Assembly: GCF_002929555.1 (NCBI RefSeq)
Contig: NZ_PJJP01000039.1
Coordinates: 718,935-782,934 of the forward strand
DNA: 64,000 bases
Reading direction: 5' to 3'
Source of the DNA: Cryobacterium sp. N22
GTDB lineage: Bacteria > Actinomycetota > Actinomycetes > Actinomycetales > Microbacteriaceae
Shown: one piece after another, positions 1 to 8,010 of the stretch
How positions within the stretch are numbered: the first letter of the stretch is position 1
Layout: every line of letters begins with the position of its first letter
Notes under the pieces: generated by a model
Seen by the model: only the letters and a program-made list of their open reading frames with translations
The model's database searches: none
What the model was told of the DNA's origin: nothing
Program-made: the position numbers and the translations under genes

Positions 1-1181
1 CGGATGGCGGTGTCCGCCGCGGTGGGCGCGCCGACCGCCGGGATCTCGCCGTCGCAGTAGCGCACCACCATGGCGATGACGCGGGAGGCCAGGTTGCCGA
101 AGCCGTTGGCGAGCTCGGACTGGTACCGGGCGGACAGGTCCTCCCAGGAGAACGAGCCGTCCTGGCCGAAGCTGATGGCGCGCATGAAGTAATACCGGAA
201 CGTGTCGGAGCCGAAGGTGTCGGTGATCTGGTTCGGGGCGATGCCGGTGAGCTTGGACTTGCTCATCTTCTCGCCGCCGACGAGCAGCCAGCCGTGGCCG
301 AACACCTGGGTGGGCACCGGCAGGCCGGCGGCCAGCAGCATGGCGGGCCAGATGACGGCGTGGAAACGCAGGATGTCCTTGCCGACGATGTGCGTGGCGG
401 GCCAGAGCCGGCTGAACTTCTCATCGTCCTGGCCGTAGCCGGCGGCGGTGATGTAGTTGAGCAGCGCGTCGAACCAGACGTAGACGACGTGGCTGTCGTC
501 CCACGGCACCTTGATGCCCCAGTCGAAGCTCGACCGCGAGATCGACAGGTCGGAGAGGCCCTGCTTGACGAAGGAGATGACCTCGTTGCGGGCGGATTCG
601 GGCTGGATGAAGGTGGGGTTGGCCTCGTACATGGCCAGCAGCTGGTCGGTGAAGGTGCTCATGCGGAAGAAGTAGTTCTTCTCGTGCAGCAGCTCGACGG
701 GGATGGAGTGGATGGCGCAAACCTGCTGGCCGGTGTACTCGCCGGCGCCGTCGACGAGGTCGCCGGGCTGCTTGTACTCCTCACAGCCCACACAGTAGAA
801 ACCCTCGTACTCGCCCGTGTAGATGTGGCCGGCGTCGAAGAGGTGCTGCAGGAACTTCTGCGCGTTCACCTCGTGGCGCACGTCAGTGGTGCGGATGAAG
901 TCGTCATTGTTGATGTCGACGGTCTTCAGCAGCGGCTTCCACGCGGTCTCGACCAGGCGGTCGGCCCACTCCTTGGGGGTGACGCCGTTGGCCGTGGCGG
1001 TGCGCAGGATCTTCTGGCCGTGCTCGTCGGTGCCGGTGAGCAGCCAGGTGTCCTCCCCCCGCTGGCGGTGCCAGCGGGCAAGCACATCCGCGGCCACCTC
1101 CGTGTAGGCGTGCCCGATGTGCGGGACATCATTCACATAGAAAATAGGCGTGGTGATGTAAAAAGATGAGCCGTCGGACAT
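1..1181 (-). CDS. metG: Methionyl-tRNA synthetase, C-terminus cut by window edge
   Basis: Class I aminoacyl-tRNA synthetase that charges tRNA-Met with methionine in the cytoplasm. The visible part is 393 residues. It starts at the ATG at 1181, reading MSDGSSFYITTPIFYVNDVP, followed by the HIGH signature at residues 21-24. A CVGC cysteine pair marks the zinc-binding connective domain, and the KMSKS loop is at 305-309. The anticodon-binding domain lies partly outside the window. A TAAGAT box six bases before the ATG, with no ribosome binding site, suggests a leaderless transcript. rsmI lies 68 bases upstream on the same strand, so some read-through is possible. Identification is secure; only the 3' end is missing. 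Confidence 0.96.
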   Translation of the reverse strand, partial: MSDGSSFYITTPIFYVNDVPHIGHAYTEVAADVLARWHRQRGEDTWLLTGTDEHGQKILRTATANGVTPKEWADRLVETAWKPLLKTVDINNDDFIRTTDVRHEVNAQKFLQHLFDAGHIYTGEYEGFYCVGCEEYKQPGDLVDGAGEYTGQQVCAIHSIPVELLHEKNYFFRMSTFTDQLLAMYEANPTFIQPESARNEVISFVKQGLSDLSISRSSFDWGIKVPWDDSHVVYVWFDALLNYITAAGYGQDDEKFSRLWPATHIVGKDILRFHAVIWPAMLLAAGLPVPTQVFGHGWLLVGGEKMSKSKLTGIAPNQITDTFGSDTFRYYFMRAISFGQDGSFSWEDLSARYQSELANGFGNLASRVIAMVVRYCDGEIPAVGAPTAADTAI

Positions 1182-1193
1182 GCTCACATCTTA
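1182..1193 (-). promoter_or_regulatory. Predicted leaderless -10 box of metG
   Basis: TAAGAT lies at 1188-1193 (minus strand), then six bases, then the ATG. No Shine-Dalgarno sequence is present. The spacing fits transcription starting at the start codon. Confidence 0.6.
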
Positions 1194-1249
1194 TGGGGAG
1201 CTGCGCAGGCGTCAGACCCTGTTACGCCGCGCGGCAGCCCGGAACCGGC

Positions 1250-2125
1250 TCAGTCCAGCGGTAATTCGGGCTGCGGGGCGGCCTTCTGGCGCGGCGCGCC
1301 AGCCCCGGCGGCCTTGCCGGTGAGCGCGGCCTCGTACAGGTCGCGCTTGCCGAGCCCGGATGCGGCGGACACGTCGGCCGCGGCCTCCTTCAGGCGCGCC
1401 CCGGCCGCGACCAGCGCCAGAACCTCCTCGACGCCAGTGGCCAGGTCGAGCACCCGGGCGGTTGCCCCGGCGACGACGATGCAGATCTCGCCGCGGACGC
1501 CCGCCGCGGCCCATTCGGCCAGTTCGGCGGCGGTGCCCCGCTTGACCTCTTCGTAGAACTTGGTCAGCTCCCGGCAGACCACCACACGGCGGTCGGCGCC
1601 GAGCGCGGCGGCGAGGTCGGTGAGCGACGCGGCGAGCCGGTTGGGCGATTCGAAGAAGACCATGGTGCGGCGCTCGGTGGCCACCTCGCGCAGCGCCTGC
1701 ATCCGCTCGCCGTGCTTGCGGGGCAGGAAGCCCTCGAAGGTGAACCTGTCGGTGGGCAGGCCGGAAACGGCCAGCGCGGTGAGCACGGCCGACGGGCCGG
1801 GGATGGCGGTGACGGTCACGCCGGCGGCGATGGCGGCATCCACCAGGTGGAAGCCGGGATCGGAGACCGTGGGCATGCCGGCGTCGCTGAGCACGAGCAG
1901 GTCGGTGTCGCGGGCGAGTTCGACGAGTTCGGCGGCCTTGCCACGCTCGTTGTGGTCGTGCAGGGCGATCAGCCGGGGCCGGTTCTCCACGCCGAGGGCC
2001 TTGAGCAGGTGCACGGTCACCCGGGTGTCCTCGGCGGCGATGACGGTGCTGCTGCGCAGCGCCTCGATCAGGCGGGTCGAGGCGTCCCCGAGGTTTCCGA
2101 TGGGCGTGGCAGCCAGAATGATCAT
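1250..2125 (-). CDS. rsmI: 16S rRNA (cytidine(1402)-2'-O)-methyltransferase RsmI
   Basis: S-adenosylmethionine-dependent tetrapyrrole-methylase-fold enzyme that 2'-O-methylates C1402 in the decoding centre of 16S rRNA. The 291-residue protein opens MIILAATPIGNLGDAS, the family's N-terminal signature. It continues with AAEDTRVT and LSDAGMPTVSDPG, which shape the SAM-binding cleft. The frame is open for nine more codons upstream, but the ATG at 2125 places the conserved TPIGNLGD at the usual position. A GAGACT box six bases upstream is a weak leaderless promoter candidate. The gene is divergent from the O-mannosyltransferase gene, with 39 bases between starts; the same pairing is known in mycobacteria (Rv1003/Rv1002c). 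Confidence 0.95.
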   Translation of the reverse strand: MIILAATPIGNLGDASTRLIEALRSSTVIAAEDTRVTVHLLKALGVENRPRLIALHDHNERGKAAELVELARDTDLLVLSDAGMPTVSDPGFHLVDAAIAAGVTVTAIPGPSAVLTALAVSGLPTDRFTFEGFLPRKHGERMQALREVATERRTMVFFESPNRLAASLTDLAAALGADRRVVVCRELTKFYEEVKRGTAAELAEWAAAGVRGEICIVVAGATARVLDLATGVEEVLALVAAGARLKEAAADVSAASGLGKRDLYEAALTGKAAGAGAPRQKAAPQPELPLD

Positions 2126-2152
2126 GGTCTCAGTCTCGCAGCAGTGGCTCAC

Positions 2153-2164
2153 TACGATGGTCAG
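2153..2164 (+). promoter_or_regulatory. Predicted leaderless -10 box of the mannosyltransferase gene
   Basis: TACGAT at 2153-2158 is six bases before the GTG at 2165. No ribosome binding site is present, and the box decides the start in an otherwise long open frame. Confidence 0.6.
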
Positions 2165-3706
2165 GTGCTCCTCACCCCCGCTGCGACCGATCGTGTGACC
2201 GACCGTTGGAGCGCCCTGCGGGCCAACCGGTGGGTCCGTTTGGCGGCGCCGGTGCTGGTGGTGCTGCTGGCCGCTGTCTTACGGTTCTGGAACCTCGGCC
2301 ACCCCGGCACCCTGGTGTTCGACGAGACGTTCTATGTGAAGGACGCCTGGAGCCTGTTCAACAACGGTTACGAGTCCACCTGGCCGGACGGTGCCGACGC
2401 CCTGTTCGCCGCCGGGCAGAGCAATATCTTCGGCAGCGCCCCGTCGTTCGTGGTGCATCCGCCGCTGGGCAAGTGGCTCATCGCCCTGGGGATGGCCGCA
2501 TTCGGCGCCGACAACCCGTTCGGCTGGCGGGTCGTCACCGCGCTGGTCGGGCTGCTGGCCGTCGTGCTGCTCATGCTCATCGCCCAGAAGCTCTTCGGGT
2601 CGCTGCTGCTGAGCACGATCGCCGGTTTCCTCTTCGCCATCGACGGCAACGCCATCGTGATGAGCCGGGTGGCGCTGCTCGACAACTATGTGATGTTCTT
2701 CGCCCTGCTCGGCTTCGGCGCCGTGCTGATGGACCGGGACCACCACCGGGCCCGGCTCGGGGCGTGGCTGAACGAGAAGCGCGACAACGAGATCGATCCC
2801 ACCTGGGGACCGGCGCTCTGGTGGCGGCCGTGGGTGCTGGCGGCGGGCCTGGCCTTCGGTCTGGCCTGTTCGGTGAAGTGGTCGGGGGCCTATTTCCTGG
2901 CCGCGTTCGGCATCTACCTCGTCGTGGTCGACGCACTCGCCCGCCGCCGGGCGGGGCTGCCGTTCTGGGCCAGCGGAGCGATCCTCAAGCAGGGGCCGGT
3001 GACCTTCCTGCTCCTGGTGCCCGTGGCCGTGCTGACCTTCCTGGTCTCCTGGACCGGCTGGTTCGTCACCCGCGGCGGCTACTACCGGGACTGGGCCGAC
3101 CAGGCCGGTCAGGCCTGGACCGGGGCTCTGGCCTGGGTGCCGCACAGCCTGCAGAGCTTCTGGCACTACCAGTCGGCCGCTTACGGCTACCACGTGGGCC
3201 TGGTCACCCCGCATCCGTACCAGGCCAACCCGCTCACCTGGCTGCTGATGAGCCGGCCGACGAGCATGTACTACCAGGGCTCGTCCCTCGGTGAGAACGG
3301 CTGCGGCTACGCCACCTGCTCAGAGGCCATCACCGGCATCGCCAACCCGCTGATCTGGTGGGCCGCGACCGCCGCGATCCTGTACCTGGTCTACAGGCTG
3401 GTGCGGTACCGGGAATGGCGGGTCGGCCTGATCCTGATGGGAATGGTCGCCGGCTACCTGCCCTGGCTGATGTACCTGAACCGCACGGTGTTCCAGTTTT
3501 ATACGATCGCGTTCGAGCCGTACCTGATCCTCGGTCTCACCCTGGTGATCGGGCTGCTGCTCAAGAGCGCCTCCGGCCGGGCGACGGTGGTGGTGTTCCT
3601 GGCCCTGGCCACGCTCGTAAGCGCTTACTACTTCCCGCTCTGGACCGGCGCCCAGGTGCCGTTCGCGTTCTGGCAGGCGCACATCTGGCTGCCGAGCTGG
3701 CGCTGA
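2165..3706 (+). CDS. pmt: Polyprenol-phosphate-mannose protein O-mannosyltransferase
   Basis: GT39-family membrane enzyme that transfers mannose from polyprenyl-phosphomannose to Ser/Thr of exported proteins. The 513-residue length fits the mycobacterial homologue (about 500). A first membrane helix at about 25-39 precedes the acidic pair D53-E54 in VFDETFYVKD, which is the catalytic loop motif of PMTs. About ten further hydrophobic segments follow, and the protein ends with the family's WLPSW-type C-terminus. The frame is open far upstream, antisense to rsmI, but the GTG at 2165 has an ideal leaderless promoter. Divergence from rsmI supports the assignment. Function is predicted from family and synteny. 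Confidence 0.92.
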   Translation: MLLTPAATDRVTDRWSALRANRWVRLAAPVLVVLLAAVLRFWNLGHPGTLVFDETFYVKDAWSLFNNGYESTWPDGADALFAAGQSNIFGSAPSFVVHPPLGKWLIALGMAAFGADNPFGWRVVTALVGLLAVVLLMLIAQKLFGSLLLSTIAGFLFAIDGNAIVMSRVALLDNYVMFFALLGFGAVLMDRDHHRARLGAWLNEKRDNEIDPTWGPALWWRPWVLAAGLAFGLACSVKWSGAYFLAAFGIYLVVVDALARRRAGLPFWASGAILKQGPVTFLLLVPVAVLTFLVSWTGWFVTRGGYYRDWADQAGQAWTGALAWVPHSLQSFWHYQSAAYGYHVGLVTPHPYQANPLTWLLMSRPTSMYYQGSSLGENGCGYATCSEAITGIANPLIWWAATAAILYLVYRLVRYREWRVGLILMGMVAGYLPWLMYLNRTVFQFYTIAFEPYLILGLTLVIGLLLKSASGRATVVVFLALATLVSAYYFPLWTGAQVPFAFWQAHIWLPSWR

Positions 3707-3896
3707 CCAGCATTAACGCTCTTATTGCAGCGCGTGCATGTCTCTCGACATATGCCGAAATTGGAATACATCCCCTGTTAAAGGCGTGTGAATTCGAGGA
3801 GTTTTTGAGCCCTGAACCCGTAGGATGGCCGGTATCTGCTTGACGAGTGTTTGCTCTACAACCGACTGAGAAGTCCAGATACAAACCAAAGGCCTC
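3707..3896 (+). promoter_or_regulatory. Desaturase upstream region, AT-richer than surroundings
   Basis: A 190-base gap that is clearly less GC-rich than the rest of the window. It holds a small inverted repeat, ATGTC (3738-3742) and GACAT (3747-3751), and AT-rich runs around 3755-3815. TAGGAT at 3821-3826 is a possible -10 box, but no convincing -35 pairs with it. It likely carries the desaturase promoter and a long 5' leader; no gene was recognised. Confidence 0.4.
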
Positions 3897-4997
3897 ATGT
3901 CGGAAGCATCTGCCGCACCCACGGTGCGTATTGTCCGCACCCGCAAGGGTGGCGACTCCAAGAACCCCACCACCGAGTACTCCTCCCTGCTGCACACCGT
4001 GCGCAATCTCGGCCTGCTCGGCCGCCGCACCGGCTTCTACTGGGGCGTCTTCGCCGCCCTGGTGCTGATCACCGCGGGCCTCGGCGTCGGCTTCGTGCTG
4101 CTCGGCGACTCCTGGTACCAGCTGATCATCGCCGGCGTGCTCGGCATCATCCTCACCCAGTTCGCGTTCCTCGCCCACGAGGCGTCGCACCGCCAGGTCT
4201 TCCAGTCCGGACCCGCCAACGACCGGGCCGGCCGCATCCTCGCGAACCTCTTCGTCGGCATCAGCTACGCCTGGTGGATGACCAAGCACAGCCGCCACCA
4301 CGCCAACCCGAACGTGGTCGGCAAGGACCCGGACATCGACCCCGACGTGATCCGCTTCAACGAGAAGGACGCCTCAGAGGTCAACTGGCTCACCTCCTTC
4401 ATCACCCGCAAGCAGGGCTACCTGTTCTTCCCGCTGCTCACCCTCGAGGGCATCAACCTGCACATCCACGGCTTCAAGACCGTCTTCGGCAAGGGCAAGG
4501 TCGACAAGCGCTGGCTCGAGATCACCATGCTCACCACGCGCATCCTGGTCTACTTCGCCGTCATCTTCTACTTCCTGCCGCTGGGTATGGCGTTCGCATT
4601 CATCGGCGTGCAGATGGCCGTGTTCGGCGTCTACATGGGCGCCTCCTTCGCCCCCAACCACAAGGGCATGCCGCAGCTGCCGCACGAGAGCAAGGTCGAC
4701 TTCCTCCGTCGCCAGGTGCTCACCTCGCGCAACATCCGCGGCGGCACGCTCATGGACACCTTCATGGGCGGCCTGAACTACCAGGTCGAGCACCACCTGT
4801 TCCCGAACATGGCCCGCCCGCACCTGAAGAAGGCGCAGGAGATCACCAAGGAATACTGCGAGTCCAACAAGATCCTCTACACCGAGACCGGTCTGTTCGA
4901 GTCCTACGGCATCGTGGTCGCCTACCTCAACAAGGTGGGCCTGGCCGCCCGTGACCCGTTCGACTGCCCGATGGTGCAGCGCTTCCACCACCGCTGA
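3897..4997 (+). CDS. Membrane fatty acid (acyl-CoA/acyl-lipid) desaturase
   Basis: Di-iron membrane desaturase that inserts a cis double bond into acyl chains, using electrons from a ferredoxin-type donor. In bacteria this tunes membrane fluidity. The 366-residue protein has the three diagnostic histidine boxes: HEASH at 94-98, HSRHH at 131-135 and QVEHH at 296-300. The QxxHH third box is typical of front-end/linoleoyl-CoA-type desaturases. Hydrophobic segments lie at about 48-70 and 76-93 and again after residue 190. The gene stands alone between a long upstream gap and a strong hairpin just after the stop codon. No electron-donor gene is adjacent. A role in cold adaptation is plausible but inferred. 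Confidence 0.92.
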   Translation: MSEASAAPTVRIVRTRKGGDSKNPTTEYSSLLHTVRNLGLLGRRTGFYWGVFAALVLITAGLGVGFVLLGDSWYQLIIAGVLGIILTQFAFLAHEASHRQVFQSGPANDRAGRILANLFVGISYAWWMTKHSRHHANPNVVGKDPDIDPDVIRFNEKDASEVNWLTSFITRKQGYLFFPLLTLEGINLHIHGFKTVFGKGKVDKRWLEITMLTTRILVYFAVIFYFLPLGMAFAFIGVQMAVFGVYMGASFAPNHKGMPQLPHESKVDFLRRQVLTSRNIRGGTLMDTFMGGLNYQVEHHLFPNMARPHLKKAQEITKEYCESNKILYTETGLFESYGIVVAYLNKVGLAARDPFDCPMVQRFHHR

Positions 4998-5003
4998 CCA
5001 CCT

Positions 5004-5064
5004 CGCGAACCGTGAGAAAAGCCCCAATCCGCCGCGCGGGTTGGGGCTTTTCTCACGGTTCGCG
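5004..5064. terminator. Long perfect hairpin terminator after the desaturase gene
   Basis: Perfect 24-base inverted repeats (5004-5027 and 5041-5064) begin seven bases after the desaturase stop. The centre extends the stem through CCGC/GCGG (5029-5032 and 5036-5039) with a three-base loop. The right arm carries a CTTTTCTC run. It would work as an intrinsic terminator in either direction. Confidence 0.85.
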
Positions 5065-5073
5065 GGCGATGGG

Positions 5074-5086
5074 TAAAGTTGACCCA
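5074..5086 (+). promoter_or_regulatory. Predicted leaderless -10 box of the YeiH gene
   Basis: TAAAGT at 5074-5079, seven-base spacer, ATG at 5087. The in-frame ATG at 5069 lies upstream of this box and would have no leader promoter, so 5087 is preferred. Confidence 0.6.
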
Positions 5087-6067
5087 ATGTGGATGTGGGG
5101 AGCTGGCGTGGCCGGGCTGGCCGCGCTGGTGGCGTGGGGCGTGCATGCCGCCGTCCCGGCGGTACCGCTGCTGACCGCGGCCGTGCTGCTGGGCATCGTG
5201 GTGGGGCAGCTGCCCGTGCTGCGGCCGGCGCTCACCGGGGTGCTCGCGCCGGGGCTGACGTTGGCGTCCCACAGCCTGATGCGCCTGGGCGTGGTGCTGC
5301 TGGGCCTCAAGCTCAGCCTGGTGGACATCATCGCCCTGGGCTGGGTCACCATCACCAGCACGGTCCTCATCGTGTTGCTCACCTTCTTCGGCACCCTGTG
5401 GCTGGGCCGCCGGGTCGGCCTGCCCGGCCATCAACCGCTGCTCATCGCCACGGGCTTCGCCGTCTGCGGCGCCTCCGCGATCGGCGCGATGAGCGGCGTG
5501 GTCAAGGCCAAGGACCGGGACACCGCCACCCCGGTGGCACTGGTGACCCTGTGCGGCACCCTCGCGATCGGCGTGCTGCCGCTGCTCTGGCATCCGCTGG
5601 GCCTGACCGACCTGCAGTTCGGCCACTGGGTCGGCGCCGGGGTGCACGACGTGGGCCAGGTGGTCGCCACGGCGCAGATCGCCGGGTCGGCGGCCCTCGC
5701 CGTTGCCGTGGTCGTCAAGCTCACCCGGGTGCTGATGCTGGCGCCCCTGGTGGCCAGCGTTGCGGTGTACGAGCGGCGGCGGGCGGGCAGCAGTGGGCGC
5801 ACGGCCGGGCGTCCCCCGGTGGTGCCTCTGTTCGTCGCGGGCTTCCTGGCCATGGTGCTCGTACGCACCGTCGTTCCGGTTCCACCGGCGGTGCTGGACA
5901 CCGCCGACCTGGTGCAGACCGTGCTGCTGGCGATGGCCCTGTTCGGGCTGGGCACCGCCGTGCGCCTGACCGACCTCGTGCGCACCGGCGGCCGCGCCCT
6001 GGGCGTCGGCCTGGCCTCCTGGCTGCTCATCGCGGTTCTGGCCCTGGCCGCCGTGCAGCTGGGCTGA
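5087..6067 (+). CDS. YeiH/UPF0324 family integral membrane transporter (putative sulfate exporter family)
   Basis: Multi-pass inner-membrane protein of 326 residues with about ten hydrophobic segments covering almost the whole chain. It shows the family hallmarks LMRLGVVLLGLKLS near the N-terminal third, followed by GFAVCGASAIGAMSGVVKAK and GAGVHDVGQVVA. The family is annotated as putative sulfate exporters, but substrate evidence is weak. metY lies 63 bases downstream and has its own promoter; both could relate to sulfur metabolism, which is only an inference from proximity. The start at 5087 is chosen from the leaderless promoter; 5069 is the alternative and would add six residues. Confidence 0.88.
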   Translation: MWMWGAGVAGLAALVAWGVHAAVPAVPLLTAAVLLGIVVGQLPVLRPALTGVLAPGLTLASHSLMRLGVVLLGLKLSLVDIIALGWVTITSTVLIVLLTFFGTLWLGRRVGLPGHQPLLIATGFAVCGASAIGAMSGVVKAKDRDTATPVALVTLCGTLAIGVLPLLWHPLGLTDLQFGHWVGAGVHDVGQVVATAQIAGSAALAVAVVVKLTRVLMLAPLVASVAVYERRRAGSSGRTAGRPPVVPLFVAGFLAMVLVRTVVPVPPAVLDTADLVQTVLLAMALFGLGTAVRLTDLVRTGGRALGVGLASWLLIAVLALAAVQLG

Positions 6068-6118
6068 CCCGTGTGGCGTCCTGTTACGCCGCCCCGCCCG
6101 GGGGCCGGGACGGGCGGG

Positions 6119-6130
6119 TAGCGTGACTGA
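6119..6130 (+). promoter_or_regulatory. Predicted leaderless -10 box of metY
   Basis: TAGCGT at 6119-6124 is followed by six bases and the ATG at 6131, with no Shine-Dalgarno sequence. Confidence 0.6.
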
Positions 6131-7432
6131 ATGGCAGATCGCGAGTACGGCTTCACCACCAGGGCAATCCACGCCGGGAACATCCCCGATGCGGTGACCG
6201 GAGCGCGGGCCCTGCCCATCTACCAGACCAGTGCGTTCGTGTTCGACGACACCGCGGATGCCGCGGCCCGCTTCGCCCTGCAGAAGTACGGCAACGTCTA
6301 CTCCCGGCTGGCGAATCCCACGGTGGCCGCGTTCGAGGAGCGCATCGCCAGCCTCGAGGGCGGCCTGGGCGCCGTCGCCACGGCCTCGGGCCTGGCCGCC
6401 CAGTACATCACCTTCGCCAGCCTCGCCGGCGCCGGCGACCACATCGTCTCCAGCGCCAATCTCTACGGCGGCTCGATCACCCAGCTCGACGTGACCCTGC
6501 GACGGTTCGGCGTGGAGACCACTTTCGTGCAGTCCGCCGACCCGGCCGACTACGCCGCGGCGATCACCGCCAAGACCAAGCTGATCTTCGCCGAGACCGT
6601 GGCCAACCCCTCCGGCGAGGTCGCCGACATCGAGGGCCTCGCCGCGGTGGCGCACGCCGCCGGTATCCCGCTGATCATCGACTCCACCATCGCCACCCCG
6701 TACCTCTGCCGGCCCATCGAGTGGGGCGCCGATATCGTCATCCACTCGGCCACCAAGTTCCTCGGCGGCCACGGCACCACCCTCGGCGGCGTCGTGGTGG
6801 AGAGCGGCCGGTTCAACTGGCACAGCGACAAGTTCCCGCTCTTCACCGAGCCGGTGCCCAGCTACGGCGGCCTGGAGTGGTCGGGCAACTTCGGCGAGTA
6901 CGCCTTCCTCACCCGGCTGCGTGCCGAGCAGCTGCGTGACATCGGACCGGTCCTGGCGCCGCACTCCGCTTTCCTGCTCGCCCAGGGTGTGGAAACCCTG
7001 CCGTACCGGCTGCAGGCGCACGTGAACAACGCCCGCATCGTGGCCGAGTGGCTGGACGCCGACCCGCGCGTCGACTTCGTCAACTGGGCCGGCCTGCCCA
7101 GCCACCCGCACTACGAGCGCGGCCTGAAGTACCTGCCCAAGGGCCCCGGTTCGGTGTTCAGTTTCGGCGTCAAGGGCGGCCGTGACGCCGGCCGCACCTT
7201 CATCGAGTCCGTCGACCTGGCCAGCCACCTGGCCAACATCGGCGACGCCAAGACCCTGGTGATCCACCCGGCCTCCACCACCCACGCCCAGCTCAACGAG
7301 CAGCAGCTCGCCGACGCCGGCGTGCTGGCCGGCCTGGTGCGCATCAGCGTGGGTATTGAGGATGTCGACGACATCATTTACGATCTCGACCAGGCGCTGG
7401 CTCAGGCTGCCGGCACGTCAGGAGTGTCATGA
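6131..7432 (+). CDS. metY: O-acetylhomoserine sulfhydrylase (aminocarboxypropyltransferase)
   Basis: PLP enzyme of the Cys/Met metabolism family. It makes homocysteine from O-acetyl-L-homoserine and sulfide, the direct sulfhydrylation route to methionine. The 433-residue length matches MetY rather than the shorter (about 390) MetB/MetC enzymes. Visible motifs are FTTRAIHAGN at the N-terminus, YGNVYSRLANPT for PLP-phosphate and substrate binding, and HSATKFLGGHGTT with the Schiff-base lysine at K209. The stop overlaps the start of the CoA-binding protein gene as ATGA, so the two are co-translated. No metX is seen in the window. Confidence 0.94.
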   Translation: MADREYGFTTRAIHAGNIPDAVTGARALPIYQTSAFVFDDTADAAARFALQKYGNVYSRLANPTVAAFEERIASLEGGLGAVATASGLAAQYITFASLAGAGDHIVSSANLYGGSITQLDVTLRRFGVETTFVQSADPADYAAAITAKTKLIFAETVANPSGEVADIEGLAAVAHAAGIPLIIDSTIATPYLCRPIEWGADIVIHSATKFLGGHGTTLGGVVVESGRFNWHSDKFPLFTEPVPSYGGLEWSGNFGEYAFLTRLRAEQLRDIGPVLAPHSAFLLAQGVETLPYRLQAHVNNARIVAEWLDADPRVDFVNWAGLPSHPHYERGLKYLPKGPGSVFSFGVKGGRDAGRTFIESVDLASHLANIGDAKTLVIHPASTTHAQLNEQQLADAGVLAGLVRISVGIEDVDDIIYDLDQALAQAAGTSGVS

Positions 7433-8010
7433 GCACCGACACCGTGAACAGCAACGAAACCGTTCAGCTCACCAACGGCCTCAGCTGCAGCGTTCCCACG
7501 AACTCCCCGCTGGCCAGGCTGCTGCGCACCCAGCGCACCTGGGAGGGCCCGGACGCGAAGGCGCGGCTGGGCATCCTGCGCCGGGCGAGGTCGGTCGCGA
7601 TAGTCGGCGCCTCCCCCAACCCGGCTCGCTCGAGCTACTTCGTGGGCACCTACCTGCAGCAGTCAAGCGACTACAGGGTCTACTTCGTCAACCCGCGCGC
7701 CGATACCATCCTGGGCCAGAAGGCCTATCCCGACCTGGCGTCGTTGCCGGAGGTGCCCGACATCGTCGACGTCTTCCGCAAGGCGTCCGACATCCCGCAG
7801 GTCATCGACGACGCCCTCGCGGTGGGCGCCCCGACGGTGTGGGTGCAGCTCGGCATCTGGAACCAGGAGGCCGCAGAGTACGGCGAGTCGAAGGGGCTCA
7901 CCGTCGTGATGGACCGCTGTATCAAGATCGAGCACGCCCGCTTCCACGGCGGGCTGCACCTGCTCGGCTTCGACACCGGGCAGATCACAGCCCGCAAGAG
8001 AATCCGCTAG
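7429..8010 (+). CDS. CoA-binding domain protein (YccU-like)
   Basis: A 193-residue cytoplasmic protein with a Rossmann-type CoA-binding domain: VAIVGASPNPARSSYFVG near residues 55-72, then VYFVNPRADTILGQKAYPDL and VWVQLGIWNQEAA. It lacks the ligase domains of acyl-CoA synthetases, so it is the stand-alone form whose biological role is unknown. It overlaps metY by four bases and shares its transcript. Its TAG stop lies in a CTAG that also supplies the stop of the convergent ABC permease gene. Family membership is clear; function is not. Confidence 0.88.
   Translation: MSTDTVNSNETVQLTNGLSCSVPTNSPLARLLRTQRTWEGPDAKARLGILRRARSVAIVGASPNPARSSYFVGTYLQQSSDYRVYFVNPRADTILGQKAYPDLASLPEVPDIVDVFRKASDIPQVIDDALAVGAPTVWVQLGIWNQEAAEYGESKGLTVVMDRCIKIEHARFHGGLHLLGFDTGQITARKRIR

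Noticed and set aside
1712..2164. Open frame extending the mannosyltransferase about 150 residues upstream
   Set aside because: It is antisense to rsmI, Gly/Gln/His-rich without family similarity, and the conserved protein begins at the GTG at 2165, which has a leaderless promoter.
5069..5086. Earlier ATG for the YeiH-like protein
   Set aside because: The TAAAGT box lies inside these codons, so a transcript from it cannot include the ATG at 5069; kept only as an alternative.
4922..7285. Very long minus-strand open frame (787 codons) across the YeiH and metY genes
   Set aside because: Low-complexity His/Gly/Gln-rich translation typical of the antisense frame of GC-rich genes; both plus-strand genes are clear families.
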